NCBI GenBank assembly: GCA_040954595.2
Contig: CM082584.2
Coordinates: 2,294,001-2,358,000, forward strand
Direction of reading: 5' to 3'
DNA length: 64,000 nucleotides
From: Balanoglossus misakiensis
Taxonomy: Eukaryota; Hemichordata
Shown: one piece after another, positions 34,001 through 46,497 of the stretch
Position numbering within the stretch: the first letter of the stretch is position 1
Layout: each line of letters opens with the position of its first letter
The notes under the pieces: generated by a model
Told to the model about the DNA's origin: nothing
The model's database searches: none
Seen by the model: only the letters and a program-made list of their open reading frames with translations
Translations under genes and position numbers: made by a program

Positions 34001-36657
34001 CATATGCATTTAATACCAATGTCAAAGTGAAGTGATTGCATCACTATCTACCCTGATGCATCATCAACCTTGCTTCGCCATTTGCCCTGATGCAGAGAAT
34101 CAGATTCAATGTCATCGTTTCATTAGCAATGTCAAATTAGAGTGCTTTTGGCCACGTATTAACCTATGGATTTACATTTAACATTAAATACCCATGTGAA
34201 AGTGCAGAGTTTGCATCACCATCTACTCTGATGCATCATTGAGCTTGCTTCGCCATTTGCCCTAATGCAAAGAATCCCATTCAATGTCACCATTGCATAT
34301 GCAATGTCAAAGTACAGTGCTTTCCGCCACGTATTAACCCAGGGATTTACAGACAACTTTAAATCCCCCAGTAGGCATTTTATACCCATGTCAAAGTGCA
34401 GAGCTTGCATCACTATCTACCCTGATGCATCATAAAGCTTGCTACGCCATATACCCTGATGCAAAGAATCAGATTCAATGTCATCGTTGCATTAGCAATG
34501 TCAAAGTACAGTGCTTTTGGACACGTATTAACCCAGGGATTTATCATCAACTTGAAATCCCCATATGCATTTAATACCAATGTCAAAGTGAAGTGATTGC
34601 ATCACTATCTACCCTGATGCATCATCAACCTTGCTTCGCCATTTGCCCTGATGCAGAGAATCAGATTCAATGTCATCGTTTCATTAGCAATGTCAAATTA
34701 GAGTGCTTTTGGCCACGTATTAACCTATGGATTTACATTTAACATTAAATACCCATGTGAAAGTGCAGAGTTTGCATCACCATCTACTCTGATGCATCAT
34801 TGAGCTTGCTTCGCCATTTGCCCTAATGCAAAGAATCCCATTCAATGTCACCATTGCATATGCAATGTCAAAGTACAGTGCTTTCCGCCACGTATTAACC
34901 CAGGGATTTACAGACAACTTTAAATCCCCCTGTAGGCATTTTATACCCATGTTAAAGTGCAGAGCTTGCATCACTATCTACCCTGATGCATCATCAACCT
35001 TGCTTCGCCATTTACCCTGATGCAAAGAATCAGATTCAATGTCATCGCTGCATTAGCAATGTCAAAGTACAGTGTTTTTGGACACGTATTAACCCAGGGA
35101 TTTACAGACAACTTTAAATCCCCCTGTAGGCATTTTATACCCATGTCAAAGTGAAGTGTTTGCATCAGTATCTACCCTGATGCATCATAAAGCTTGCTAC
35201 GCCATTTACCCTGATGCAAAGAATCAGATTCAATGTCATCATTGCATTAGCAATGTCAAAGTACAGTGCTTTTCGACACGTATTAACCCACAGATTTTTC
35301 AACAACCTGAAATCCCCATATGCATTTAATACCCATGTCAAAGTGAAGTGTTTGCATTACTATCTACCCTGATGCATCATAAAGCTCGCTACGCCATTTA
35401 CCCTGATGCAAACAATCAGATTCAATGTCATCGTTGCATTAGCAATGTCAAAGTACAGTGCTTTTGGACACGTATTAACCCACAGATTTTTCAACAACCT
35501 GAAATCCCCATATGCATTTAATACCCATGTCAAAGTGAAGTGTTTGCATTACTATCTACCCTGATGCATCATAAAGCTTGCTACGCCATTTACCCTGATG
35601 CAAAGAATTATATTCAATGTCATCGTTGCATTAGCAATGTCAAAGTACAGTGCTTTTGGACACGTATTAACCCACAGATTTTTCAACAACCTGAAATCCC
35701 CATATGCATTTAATACCCATGTCAAAGTGAAGTGTTTGCATTACTATCTACCCTGATGCATCATAAAGCTTGCTACGCCATTTGCCCTAATGCAAAGAAT
35801 CCCATTCAATGTCACCATTGCATATGCAATGTCAAAGTACAGTGCTTTCCGCCACGTATTAACCCAGGGATTTACAGACAACTTTAAATCCCCCTGTAAG
35901 CATTTTATACCCATGTCAAAGTGCAGAGCTTGCATCACTATCTACCCTGATGCATCATCAACCTTGCTTCGCCATTTGCCCTGATGCAAAGAATCAGATT
36001 CAATGTCATCGTTGCATTAGCAATGTCAAATTAGAGTGCTTTTGGCCACGTATTAACCTATGGATTTACATTTAACATTAAATACCCATGTGAAAGTGCA
36101 GAGTTTGCATCACCATCTACTCTGATGCATCATTGAGCTTGCTTCGCCATTTACCCTGATGCAAAGAATCTGATTCAATGTCATCGTTGCATTAGCAATG
36201 TCAAAGTACAGTGCTTTTGGACACGTATTAACCCAGGGATTTATCATCAACTTGAAATCCCCATATGCATTTAATACCCATGTCAAAGTGAAGTGATTGC
36301 ATCACTATCTACCCTGATGCATCATCAACCTTGCTTCGCCATTTGCCCTGATGCAAAGAATCAGATTCAATGTCATCGTTCCATTAACAATGTCAAAATA
36401 GAGTGCTTTTGGCCACGTATTAACCTATGGATTTACATTTAACATTAAATACCCATGTGAAAGTGCAGAGCTTGCATCACCATCTACTCTGATGCATCAT
36501 TGAGCTTGCTTCGCCATTTGCCCTAATGCAAATAATCCCATTCAATGTCATCGTTGCATTAGCAATGTCAAAGTACAGTGCTTTCCGCCACGTATTAACC
36601 CAGGGATTTACTGACAACTTTAAATCCCCCTATACACATTTTATACCCATGTCAAAG

Positions 36658-36705
36658 TGCCAGGGTTCGAACCCATGATCCTCTAACCACTGGACTATGA
36701 CTATG
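36658..36705 (-). other. tRNA-like promoter fragment (possible SINE head) at the satellite edge
   Basis: On the minus strand, TAGTCCAGTGGTTAGAGG (like a tRNA D-arm / A box) is followed by GGGTTCGAACCCTGG (a clear T-arm / B box). The anticodon arm is missing between them, so this is not a functional tRNA. It fits a tRNA-derived SINE fragment or a degraded tRNA gene. Confidence 0.45.
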
Positions 36706-37904
36706 TGACAGAATGACCTTTCTGTATGGTGCCTTGTTTAGCTCCTAGTCAGATTTCAAGAAAATGTGGAAAAGTGCAAATTAGTCTCTCTGAATTTCCA
36801 ACAACTCAGTTTGTCAGCTCCCATATCCCAGTTCTCTGACCAGTTCCCGTTCTTCTTAGATGTCACAATACTGATCACAAGACATGCAGTTGTACACTTT
36901 GCGGAAAACATTATGAATATATGCAGATAAGAAAAGACTTTCTTGTGGGCAATTTAAACACAACATTTTGAGTAAAGTGGGTAAAATAGGATTAAAGTTG
37001 GTTTATAAAGGCATATCGAAAAGAATCTACTTCAATTTGTTCATTTCTGAAATTTGAGAATATGAATATGCATGTTTTATTTGCCATATATGAACACCAA
37101 TGAAAAGTTATGTTTCCAGCTTAGGTATTGGTGGATTTGAACCACCTGACATCAGAAGACGCCTCCAGAATACCTCTAATTTGGTTGCATAATTTTCATG
37201 TGAATGTTCATAATATAGCGATTGATTAATCCCTAATTTTTAATTTTTATTTTTTTTTTTGGGGGGGGGGGGCTGGAGGGGGGTGGAGGTTCAAGTAGTA
37301 AATCTTGCAGGCCAATTTGAAACAATGTGTCATGTAGTTAACCTGAAAGAAATTAACACAAATAGTTTCTGCTCTTTTTGAAACAAGGTGTCATGTGGTT
37401 GAACTGTGACAATGGGCCAGTCAAAATAGCATCTGCAAATTATGCACACAATAGAGTGATGGGTTAGTGGGTTAAGTTTACTTTTACCTTAGCATTATAT
37501 AACACACTATCGTGTACATAATCTCGCAGAGCTCTATCATAATTGTTTTCAAATAAAGCAAGATAACTACTTGTATGATTACATATCTAATTTACGCGCC
37601 TAAAGGGCAGTTAAAAACCTCAGACCAGTTACAAAAGAGGAAAAAAAACTGTCCTCTCCTCCTCTCACCCCATGATCTAAGCTAAATTTGGAATTTGGAT
37701 GGGGTGGGGAGGTTTAGCTAACCTAACATGTTCTGCCTGTCTGTCGCGTACAATGTGTCCATGCGCGAATACGATCACGGGTACCGTTGCGAGAAATTCC
37801 ACCGAATAACGATGCTGACGAGTATTATCTATCTGAGAAATAATAGCATGTTATTCATAAAACATACACATTAACCAATTAATGAACCAACATGATTATT
37901 AGAC
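36706..37904. other. No gene recognised; AT-rich DNA with a T11-G12 tract
   Basis: About 1.2 kb without a convincing frame, splice pattern or known repeat. A T11 run (37250-37260) joins a G12 run (37261-37272). The missing 3' exons of the DDE-like gene were looked for here and not found. Confidence 0.5.
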
Positions 37905-38410
37905 CCTGGACACTTATTTAATGTTATATCATTATTATACCTCTGTCATCATCATCAATATTAACACCCTTGTATACTTAATATCACCATAAGCCATCAC
38001 CGCAATTAGTAATCGTTATTATACCCTTCCATGATTGTTACCTTTATTAAACCCGACACAGTTATCACCATTTATTATACCCTTCTCATTCCTATACCCA
38101 TTATAACCTGTGTACACAAGTCATCATCATATTATAAACCCATTATTATACCTTTTATACCAGTCACATTTGTTACCCTATTATCATTCCCTTCATCCAA
38201 AAAACCACTGTTACCCCTGTATAACCTGTGTACACTCAAATTTTACCATAAGCCATCATCACATTTGTAACCCTTTTATTAAACCATTCATATTTGTTCG
38301 CCTTTATTATACCATACACATTTATGAACCTATTATCATACCCTGCACAAAGCCATTGCTGTTAACCTCATTTTAGCATAAGTAATCACTACCAATTATT
38401 AACCTGATTT
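37905..38410. repeat. Degenerate ATTATACC-type low-complexity repeat
   Basis: Short diverged units such as TTATTATACCC, CATCATCATC and CACCATAAGCCATCA recur every 20-60 bp. Open frames here (for example 38,031-38,270) are composition artefacts. Confidence 0.6.
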
Positions 38411-38504
38411 ATTGGACTATTAAGTTTTATATTACGATCACTTCGTTTTGTACTCCTATATAACTCTACCTCATAATTTCGGTCAATAGGTTTATTATGT
38501 TGAA

Positions 38505-39106
38505 ACTCCACTTCTCCATCCTTCCACATCTCCATCCTTTAAGTTGACGCTCCACGGCACCATCCATCCACCAAAGTTTATATTTCAGCAGGTTGACTAT
38601 GGTTGACGCCCCGCACCATCCATCCATCAAAGTTTAATATTAGTAGGTTGACTATGATTGACACTCCGCTCCATCCATCCATCCATCAAATTTTACGTTA
38701 GTAGGTTGATTATGGTGTTACCAGTGAGCCCTACAGGAAAAAAAAAGAGAAAAAAGAGAAAAAAAAACTCTTCTTCTCCATCCTTCCACTTCTCCATCGT
38801 TTAAGTTGACGCTCCATGGCACTATCCATCCATCAAAGTTTATATTTCAGCAGGTTGACTATGGTTGACGCTCCGCCCCATCCATCCATCAAAGTTTATA
38901 TTTAGTAGGTTGACTATGGTTGACGCTCCGTTCCATCCATCCATCAAAGTTTAATATTAGTAGGTTGACTATGGTTGACGCTCTGCTCCATCCATCCATC
39001 AAAGTTTATATTAGTAGGTTGACTATGGTTGACACTCCGCTCCACCCATCCATCAAATTTTACGTTAGTAGGTTGATTATGGTGTTACCATTGGGGCCTA
39101 CAGGGA
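38505..39106. repeat. Minisatellite with units of about 56 bp, block-duplicated
   Basis: Units contain CCATCCATCCATCAAAGTTT, TTAGTAGGTTGACTATGG and TTGACGCTCCG. Two runs (about 38,540-38,720 and 38,805-39,085) each start with a CTCCATCCTTCCAC / TTAAGTTGACGCTCCA leader and end with TTGATTATGGTGTTACCA, so the whole block was duplicated once. Confidence 0.8.
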
Positions 39107-39166
39107 AAAAAAGAAGAGAAGAGAGAAAAAAGAAAGAAAGAAAGGAAGAGAGAGAGAAGAAGAAGA
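39107..39166. repeat. GA-rich purine tract
   Basis: Sixty bases of nearly pure A/G (AGAAGAGAAGAGAG, AAAGAAAGAAAGG) at the end of the minisatellite. A related A/G stretch lies near 38,740. Confidence 0.8.
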
Positions 39167-39225
39167 GTACCGGTGGGACCTACAGAAGAAAAAAGAATGA
39201 AAGAATTAAATACATGAAATCAATG

Positions 39226-40625
39226 ATAATTAAAGCTGCAAGCAGCGTTGGTGGGGCACAAACGGTTCCCATGGTAACCAGCGAATCCCAAAGCTGTATC
39301 TGCTGTGGATACCAAGATATGGGAAAGTAGGTCAAAGGTCACCTGAGTTCACCCAAATTTGGGCGAAACATTTTGACACCATACTTGTCCATGACCAACA
39401 AAAACCAAACCTCTAGCCCTATTGGTTAGCCTGGAATTAGATATGTGCATAATTAATGAGGTAACATAAAAGACCCCAAAAGGTGTTCAATCCCTCCAAA
39501 AGCCAAGGCTCTATCCTGTCTGGATGCCGAGATATAGGGAAGAAGGTCAAAGGTCACCTGAGGTCACCAAAATTTGAGCAAAATTTTGACACCACATATG
39601 TCCTTATACAACAAAAACCAAACATCTAGCCCTGTTGGTTAGCTTGGAATAAGATATGCACATAATTAATGAGGTATTGTGTAAGACTCTATTAGGTGGT
39701 CAATCCCCCCATAGCCAGGGCTGTAACTGCTCTGGAAGCTGAGATATGGGAAAGTAGGTCAAAGGTCACCCAAAATTTGGGCATAAAAGTTTGACCCCAT
39801 AGTGGGCCATGTCCAACAAAAACCAGACCTGGAGCCCTATTGGTTAGCCTGGATTTAGATATGCAGAAAAATGATGTTTCAGAAATAGGTCAAAGGTCAT
39901 TGCCAAAATATTTGTGTCATGTCCTGACAGCATTGGTACCCATGTCCACAAAATTCATGACTGTAGTGCTTTTACAAGAGGAGGTATGGGGAATATGCAT
40001 ATATAATTAGTTGGTTTAAAACTGGGTCAAAGGTCATGTGAAAATTGCCCCCCAAAATTGTGACAAGTTCCGGTCATATGATGACTTATATCCACAAAAA
40101 TAATTTCCTTGGTGTCAACATTTTGGCTATAGAACGGAATTTACATTTTTCAATGGTTTTCAGGAAATCCAATATGGCCGCCATAATGATCGACCAATCA
40201 CAGTGCACTTCGCAAACTTGAAAGACATAGGTTAGGTGACTGCATACCCCGAATCCCATAACTCGGCGATCACTGCTTCTGGAGAAGAAGATTTTAAAAG
40301 TTTTAAGTAGTTTTTCAGAAAAAAAATTGTAGCAAAAAAACTTTATATTTGACATCATGATTTCAATGGGGTAAAATGATGGACAGAAGGTAGGCTACCT
40401 GCACACAAAATTTGAACTCGATTGGCCCAGTAGTTTTTGAGAAGGAGTCATTTAACGGTTTTCGGAAAATCTAATATGGCCGCCAGGTCACGTGACTAAT
40501 TAAATATTCACGGCCACTCTAGGTCTACTCATTGGCCCCTATCACCCTACCAAGTTTCAGCCCTGTAGGTGCTGCGGTTTTCCAGATCTACCTCGCCTGG
40601 CTTGTGCCCCTTATGATAGCATTAA
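39226..40625. repeat. DR1-bearing interspersed repeat
   Basis: A repetitive element starting TTAAAGCTGCAAGCAGCG. Units of about 200 bp contain CTGCTGTGGATACC-like sequence, AAAGTAGGTCAAAGGTCAC, an ACAAAAACCAAACCTCTAG segment and AGATATGCACATAATTAATG. It ends near a CCTGTAGGTGCTGCGGTTTT segment. No coding frame spans it. The element type is not identified. Confidence 0.6.
39329..40036 (+). promoter_or_regulatory. Five DR1-type nuclear-receptor motifs
   Basis: Exact AGGTCAAAGGTCA occurs at 39329-39341, 39544-39556, 39756-39768 and 39887-39899, and GGGTCAAAGGTCA at 40024-40036. Two AGGTCA half-sites separated by one base are the classic DR1 site of HNF4, RXR, PPAR and COUP-TF class receptors. 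Weaker copies (AGATCAAAGGTCA) recur in the degenerate family downstream. The sequence is certain; binding is not shown. Confidence 0.5.
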
Positions 40626-43600
40626 TGTTGCAAGCCAGCCCAACCCAACAAACTGAGGGTCAAGGGGTACATATGGTCAATTAATAAAAAAAAATAAGGT
40701 GCGACCAACATTGGCTAGGTCTAAGCAGTTCCTATGGATACCAGAGAGTGCCAATGCTATATCTGCTATGTTTATAGGAAAGTTGATCAAAGGTCACCAA
40801 GAGCGCACCCAAAATTGTCAACAAATTTTTCTTCCAAAATGATCAGTGTAAAATGAAAAACAAGACTTCTGGCTCTATTAGTTAACCTGGTTATTAGGTG
40901 TTCCAGCCTTCAAAATTGTAAGACGTTATCTGCTGTGCATGCCAAGGCATGGAAAAATAGGTCCATCAAAAATGTCCAAAACCAAAGCCATCAAAAATGT
41001 CAGAAAAAATTTTGATTGCATAGTGGTCTATGTTCAAGGAAACCCAGACTCAAAGCTTCATTGTCTAGTCTACAATTACGTAAGCACATATTTATAAGAT
41101 TATCATTGGTCAAGAAATTCAGCAAAAAAATTAAGTCCAAAAGTAGAGCATGTTCATAAAAAATTCAACCTGTAACAATATGGGTAAGCTCAGCATTAGA
41201 TATGCACATATTTAATAAGGTCAACATTGGTCCAGTGGATTCCAAATGTAACAAAAATACCTAAGTCCCATACTTGTCCATATACATCAAAAACCAAACC
41301 TCTAGTGCTACTAGTCTTGCCGCAATAAGATATTCAGAAAAGAATACAGGTGCCAAATGTAGAACGAAGTTCAATGCCAAAATATGTCCTGGCAGCAGTA
41401 ATGTGACAAAAATCATCACTGTTGTGCTTTTCAACAAGAGGCACATCCACGAATAATTAAGTTCTGAAAAAAACTAGATCAAAATACATGCGAAAATTGC
41501 CAAAAAAAATGCAATGTATTCTGGTCATATGAAGACTCGTATCTATAAAAAGAATTGGTGCGCAATTAATGAGTAACCCAGAAAAAGGAAATTTTAGTTT
41601 TTAATCAGAATTCATAAAATCCAATTTGGCTTCAATAAGCTTTAATTAAGTTCTGAAAGATCTGGATCAAAGAACAAATGAAAGTTGCCAAAAATTTGTA
41701 TTATTAGGTGTTGAAAAAGGTTGGATCAAAGGACATGTGAAAGTTGCCAAAAAATTGTAACATATTCTAGTCGTATGGTGACTCATATCCATTAAAGGAA
41801 TTTGTATGCAATCAATGCATAGGCTAAAAATAGGAAAATTTAGTTCTTAATCGGAGTTTAGAAAATCTAATTTGGCTCCAATGAGATTTAACCAATCAAA
41901 ATTCACTTGAAAACTTGATTAGATAAAAAAATGACAATTATAATGAGATTTTCAAAAATCCAATAAGGCATCAAAAGTCACATGACCACTAATGATATTA
42001 TTGTCAAACTTTGAACCGGACAGTCAATTAGTAATTGATTTGCCCTGCAGTTTTGAAAAAATATGTCAACTTGTAGAAATTATCAGAAAATCCAATATGG
42101 CCGTCATGAAGAAGACAATTAAACTTACAAGCAGCATTGCAGGGGCTAAACTGGTTAGCATGGTTTCAAAAGAAAGCAAAGGCTGTATCTGTTGTGGATG
42201 CCAAGAAATGGTAAAGTACTTCATTAGGTGTTCCAGTCCTCTAAATTTGAAACATGCATCTGCTGTGCATGCCAGGTTATGGGAACGTAGATCAAAGGTC
42301 ATTGCCAAAATTATCAAAAAATAAGGTTATGTTCCGGCAGCAGCAGTACTCATGTAAACAAAATCATGACTGTTGTGCTTTTTAACAAGAATCGTATCCA
42401 CATACAATTAAGTTCAGAAAACACTGGATCAAAGGACATGTGTAGTTGTCAAAATTTTGTATAATCAAGTTCTGAGAAAACTGGATCAAAAACATGTATT
42501 CTGGTCATATGGCGACTCGTATCCATACAAAAGTTTTATCCAATAAGGTTGAACCAATCACAATTCACTTGAAAACTTAAGTAGAAAAAGATTTTTGACA
42601 TTTTTAATGAGATTTTTCAAAAATCCATAATAAATCCAAAGTCACATGACCACTAACATTATTATTGAAAAAATTGGAACCGCACAGTAAATTAGAACTT
42701 TATTGGCCTTGTAATTTTTGAAAAGAGTCAACTTTTAAAGGTTATCAGAAAATCCAATATGGCTGCCATGACGAAGACAAAGCTAAAAGCAGCATTGGAG
42801 GGACGAATGTGGTTAGCATGGTTCCAACAGAAAGCAAAGGCTGTATCTGTAGCAGATGCCGAGAAATGGTAAAGTAAGCAAGAGGTCATGCAAAATTGTG
42901 CTAACAAAATTTGATATCAAACTGATCAGTGTCCAACAAAATCCAGACTTCTAAGCTATATTGGTTAACTTGAAATTGCTTATATGGGTCCAATTAGTTT
43001 TAACCAATCACAATTTACTTGAAAACTTGATTAGAAATAGATTTTTGATTTGTTTTATGATATTTTTCAAAAATCCAATTATGCATCCAAAGCCACATGA
43101 CCACTACTGATACTATTATTGTCAAACATTGAACCGCACAGTAAATTAGAACTTGATTGGCCCTGTATTTTTTGAAAAAAAATGTCAAGTTTTAAAGGTT
43201 ATCCGAAAATCCAATATGGCCACCATGAAGAAGACAATTAATACTAAAAGCAGCATTGGAGGGACCAAAGCGGTTAGCATGGTTCGAACAGAAAGCAAAG
43301 GCTGTATCTGTTATGGATGCTGAGAAATGGTAAGTAAGCGAGAGGTCACGCAAATTTGGGCCAACAAATTTCGATATCAAACTGAGCTGTGTCCAACAGA
43401 AAACAGACTTCTCAGCTCTATTGGTTAACTTGAAATTGCTTATGTACATAATTATTGTGTTAAAGTTTAATACTTCATTAGGTGTTTCAGTCCTCTAAAT
43501 ATTTTGTTTATTTCCTGGCAGCAGAAAGCAAAGGCTGCATCTGTTATAGATGCAAAACTCCTGTGAACAAAATCATGACTGGTGTGCTTTTTGACAAGAA

Positions 43601-46000
43601 GCATATCCACGCACAATTAAGTTCTGGAAAAAATGGATCAAAGGACATTCGAAAATTGCCCAAAAATTGTAATATAATCTGGTCATGTGGTGACTCATAT
43701 CTATTAAAAGAATTTGGGTAGGCTAGAAATAGGATTTTTTTTAAATCGTGTGTTTAGAAAATCCGATTTGGCTTTAATTAGGATAAACCAATCACAATTC
43801 ACTTGAAAACGTGATTAGGAAAAGATTTGTGAAATTTTTCATGAGATTTTTCAAAAATCCAATATGGCAACCAAAGTGACATGACCACTAATGATATTAT
43901 TGTCAAACATTAAACCGCACAGTAAATTAGAACTTGATTTGCCTTGTAGTTGTTGAAATAATGTAAATTTTTAAGTGTTATCATAATATCCAATATGGCC
44001 GCCATTAAGAAGAAATGGGATGGGCCCAAGCAGTTAGCATGGTTCCAACAGAAAGCAAAGGATGTTTTGTTAAAAAAATCATATGAAAACTCATGTGTTC
44101 GAAAGAGCATACAGTGTGGTTTAACCGTGAGCGTCATTGGGCAAAATTTCTTTTTGGATTTTGGCGCTATATAAACTTTTTTGCTTGATTGATTTGATTT
44201 GATTTTGTTGTGGATGCAAAGAAATGGTAAAGTAAGCCAGAGGTCACGCAAAATTGTGACACAAATTTTTGATCTTAAACTGATCAGTGTCAAACAAAAA
44301 ACCAGATTTCTAAGCTCTATTGGTTAACTTGAAATAGATTATGTACAAAATTATTGTGTAAAAGTTTAATACTTTATTGGGTGTTGCAGTCCACCAAATT
44401 TGAAGGCTGTATCTGCTGTACATGCCAAGGCATGGGATAGTAGATCAAAGGTCATTGCCAAAATTATCAAAAGATTTGGGTTATGTCCTGGCAGCAGTAG
44501 TACTCATGTGAACAAAATCATGACTGTTGTGCTTTTTAACAAGAGGCATATCCACATAAAATAAGTTCTGGAATTACTGGATCAAAGAACATGTGGAAGT
44601 AGTCTAATAATTATGATATATTCTGGTCCTATGGTGACTCGTATCCATAAAAAGAATTTGTGTGGTTTCAATGAGCACGCTAGAAATAGGAAATTTTAGT
44701 CTTTTATCGGAGATCAGAAAATCCAATTTGGCTCCAATAAGGTTTACCCAATCACATTTTACTTGAAAACTTGATTAGAAATAAATGTTTTGAAACTTTT
44801 TTATTCTATTTTTCAAAAATCCAAAGCCACATGACCACTAACGATATTATTGTCAAACATTGAACCACACAGTCAATTTGAACTTGATTGGCCCTGTAGT
44901 TTTTGAAAAAAATGTCACCTTTTAAAGGTTAACCGAAAATCCAATATGGCCGCCATGAACAAGACAATTACAACTAAAAGCAGCATTGGAGGGACCAAAG
45001 TGGTTAGCATGGTTCCAACAGAAAGCAAAGGCTGTATCTGTTATTGATGCTGAGAAATTGTAAGTAAGCCAGAGGTCACGCAAATTTGGGCCAACAAATT
45101 TTGATATCAAACTGAGCTGTGTCCAACAGAAAACAGACTTCTAAGCTCTATTGGTTAACTTGAAATAGCTTATGTACATAATTATTGTGTTAAAGTTTAA
45201 TTCTTCATAAGGTGTTCCAGTCCACCAAATTTGAAGGCTGTATCTGCTGTACATGCCAAGGCATGGGATAGTAGATCAAAGGTCATTGCCAAAATTATCT
45301 AAAAGATTTGGGTTATGTCCTGGCAGCAGTAGTACTCATGTGAACAAAATCATGACAGATGTGCTTTTTAACAAGAGGCATATCCACATAAAATAAGTTC
45401 TGGAATTACTGGATCAAAGGACATGCGAGAGTCGCAAACAAGTTGTTCAATCAAGTTTTGTAAAAATTTGATCAAAGAACATCTGAAAGTAGTCTAATAA
45501 TTTTGATATATTCTGGTCCTATGGTGACTCATATCCATAAAAAGAATTTGTATGGTTTCAAGGAGCACGCTAGAAATAGGAAATTTTAGTCTTTTATCGG
45601 AGATCAGAAAATCCAATTTGGCTCCAATAAGGTTTACCCAATCACAATTTACTTGAAAACTTGATTAGAAATAGATTTTTTGAATTTTTTTTATGATATT
45701 TTTCAAAAATCCAAAGCCACATGACCACTAATGATATTATTGTCAAACATTGAACCGCACAGTCAATAAGAACACCAAATTTGAAGGCTGTATCTGCTGT
45801 ACATGCCAAGGCATGGGATAGTAGATCAAAGGTCATTGCCAAAATTATCAAAAGATTTGGGTTATGTCCTGGCAGCAGTAGTACTCATGTGAACAAAATC
45901 ATGACTGTTGGGCTTTTTAACAAGATGCATATCTATGTATAATTTACTTCTTATAAAATAATGTAAAGGACACTGTGGTGCCCTTTGGGGATTACTCAGA
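40626..46000. repeat. Degenerate tandem family (units about 0.4 to 1 kb)
   Basis: Diverged units related to the preceding repeat. Landmarks recur in fixed order: AAAATCCAATATGGCCGCCA, AGCAGCATTGGAGGGACC, GTTAGCATGGTTCCAACAG, CAGAGGTCACGCAAA, GTAGATCAAAGGTCATTGCC, TATGTCCTGGCAGCAG, TTTTTAACAAGAGGCATATC, TATTCTGGTCATATGGTGAC, CCACATGACCACTAATGATA and GAACCGCACAGTAAATTAG. GGCCGCC landmarks fall near 42,090, 42,750, 43,200, 43,990 and 44,935. Short frames in both strands follow the repeat and are not genes. Confidence 0.7.
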
Positions 46001-46497
46001 AATTAGGTATTCACCAGAATTAAATTCAGGGGCGACATTGGCAAGCATATATGGCATTAATATTTAAATACTATGGAAACATAAAAAAATTAACTATGCC
46101 AAATAAAGTGTTATGTGTCACAGCAATCTTACAAGCTACACTAAAAAACAACAACTGATTTTTGTCCAAAAACTGTCTGTAAAAATACATGCGAGTATGA
46201 CAAATTAATTAGTCCAATCAGACAGAGGCATTCACTGACCTACCACCAGTTTATAATAAAATAGCTGGTGGTCCCTGTAACAGCTGGACCATTAAAATTA
46301 TATAAGGAAGATCAGTTAAAAATTTACTCCAAGATTGCCGTTTATTTTTCTGATAAAAATGTTTATACATCTTAGTAAGTTATAACAAAAAAATTATCAA
46401 AATCGGTTCACCGGATTTCATTGTACAAACGCATCAAATAATACTGAGATTCTCAAGTATCTTCACCATTTTTCAAAGAATTTTACCAAATTATATA

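Larger units (their letters stand above)
15350..36660. repeat. Satellite array, main block with higher-order structure
   Basis: About 21.3 kb of about 190-bp monomers. One monomer type, marked by CATTGAGCTTGCTTC and the palindrome CATTGCATATGCAATG, recurs at spacings of about 561, 755, 947, 1139 and 1333 bp. These are 3, 4, 5, 6 and 7 monomers (steps of about 192-194 bp), so the higher-order unit has a fixed marker and a variable number of fillers. Other monomers carry GATTTTTCAACAACCTG or GATTTATCATCAACTTG. Open frames of 64-65 codons recur on both strands only because the monomer lacks stops there. The array ends at 36,660 against a tRNA-like sequence. Confidence 0.95.

Noticed and set aside
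11278-35984. Dozens of conserved 64-65-codon frames on both strands (MMQALHF... and MQRIPFN...)
   Set aside because: They recur once per satellite monomer, overlap on opposite strands and vary exactly as the repeat does. They are a side effect of a stop-free stretch in the monomer, not genes.
11221-36660. Regularly spaced repeats resembling a giant CRISPR-like array
   Set aside because: The monomers are contiguous with no unique spacers, the unit is about 190 bp, and the flanking genes are eukaryotic and spliced. This is satellite DNA.
36658-36705. Functional tRNA gene
   Set aside because: The A-box-like and B-box-like parts are too close and no anticodon arm or matching acceptor stem is present.
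38920-39330. 136-codon plus frame with a lysine-rich middle
   Set aside because: It translates minisatellite units, a GA-rich tract and the start of an interspersed repeat; there is no gene.
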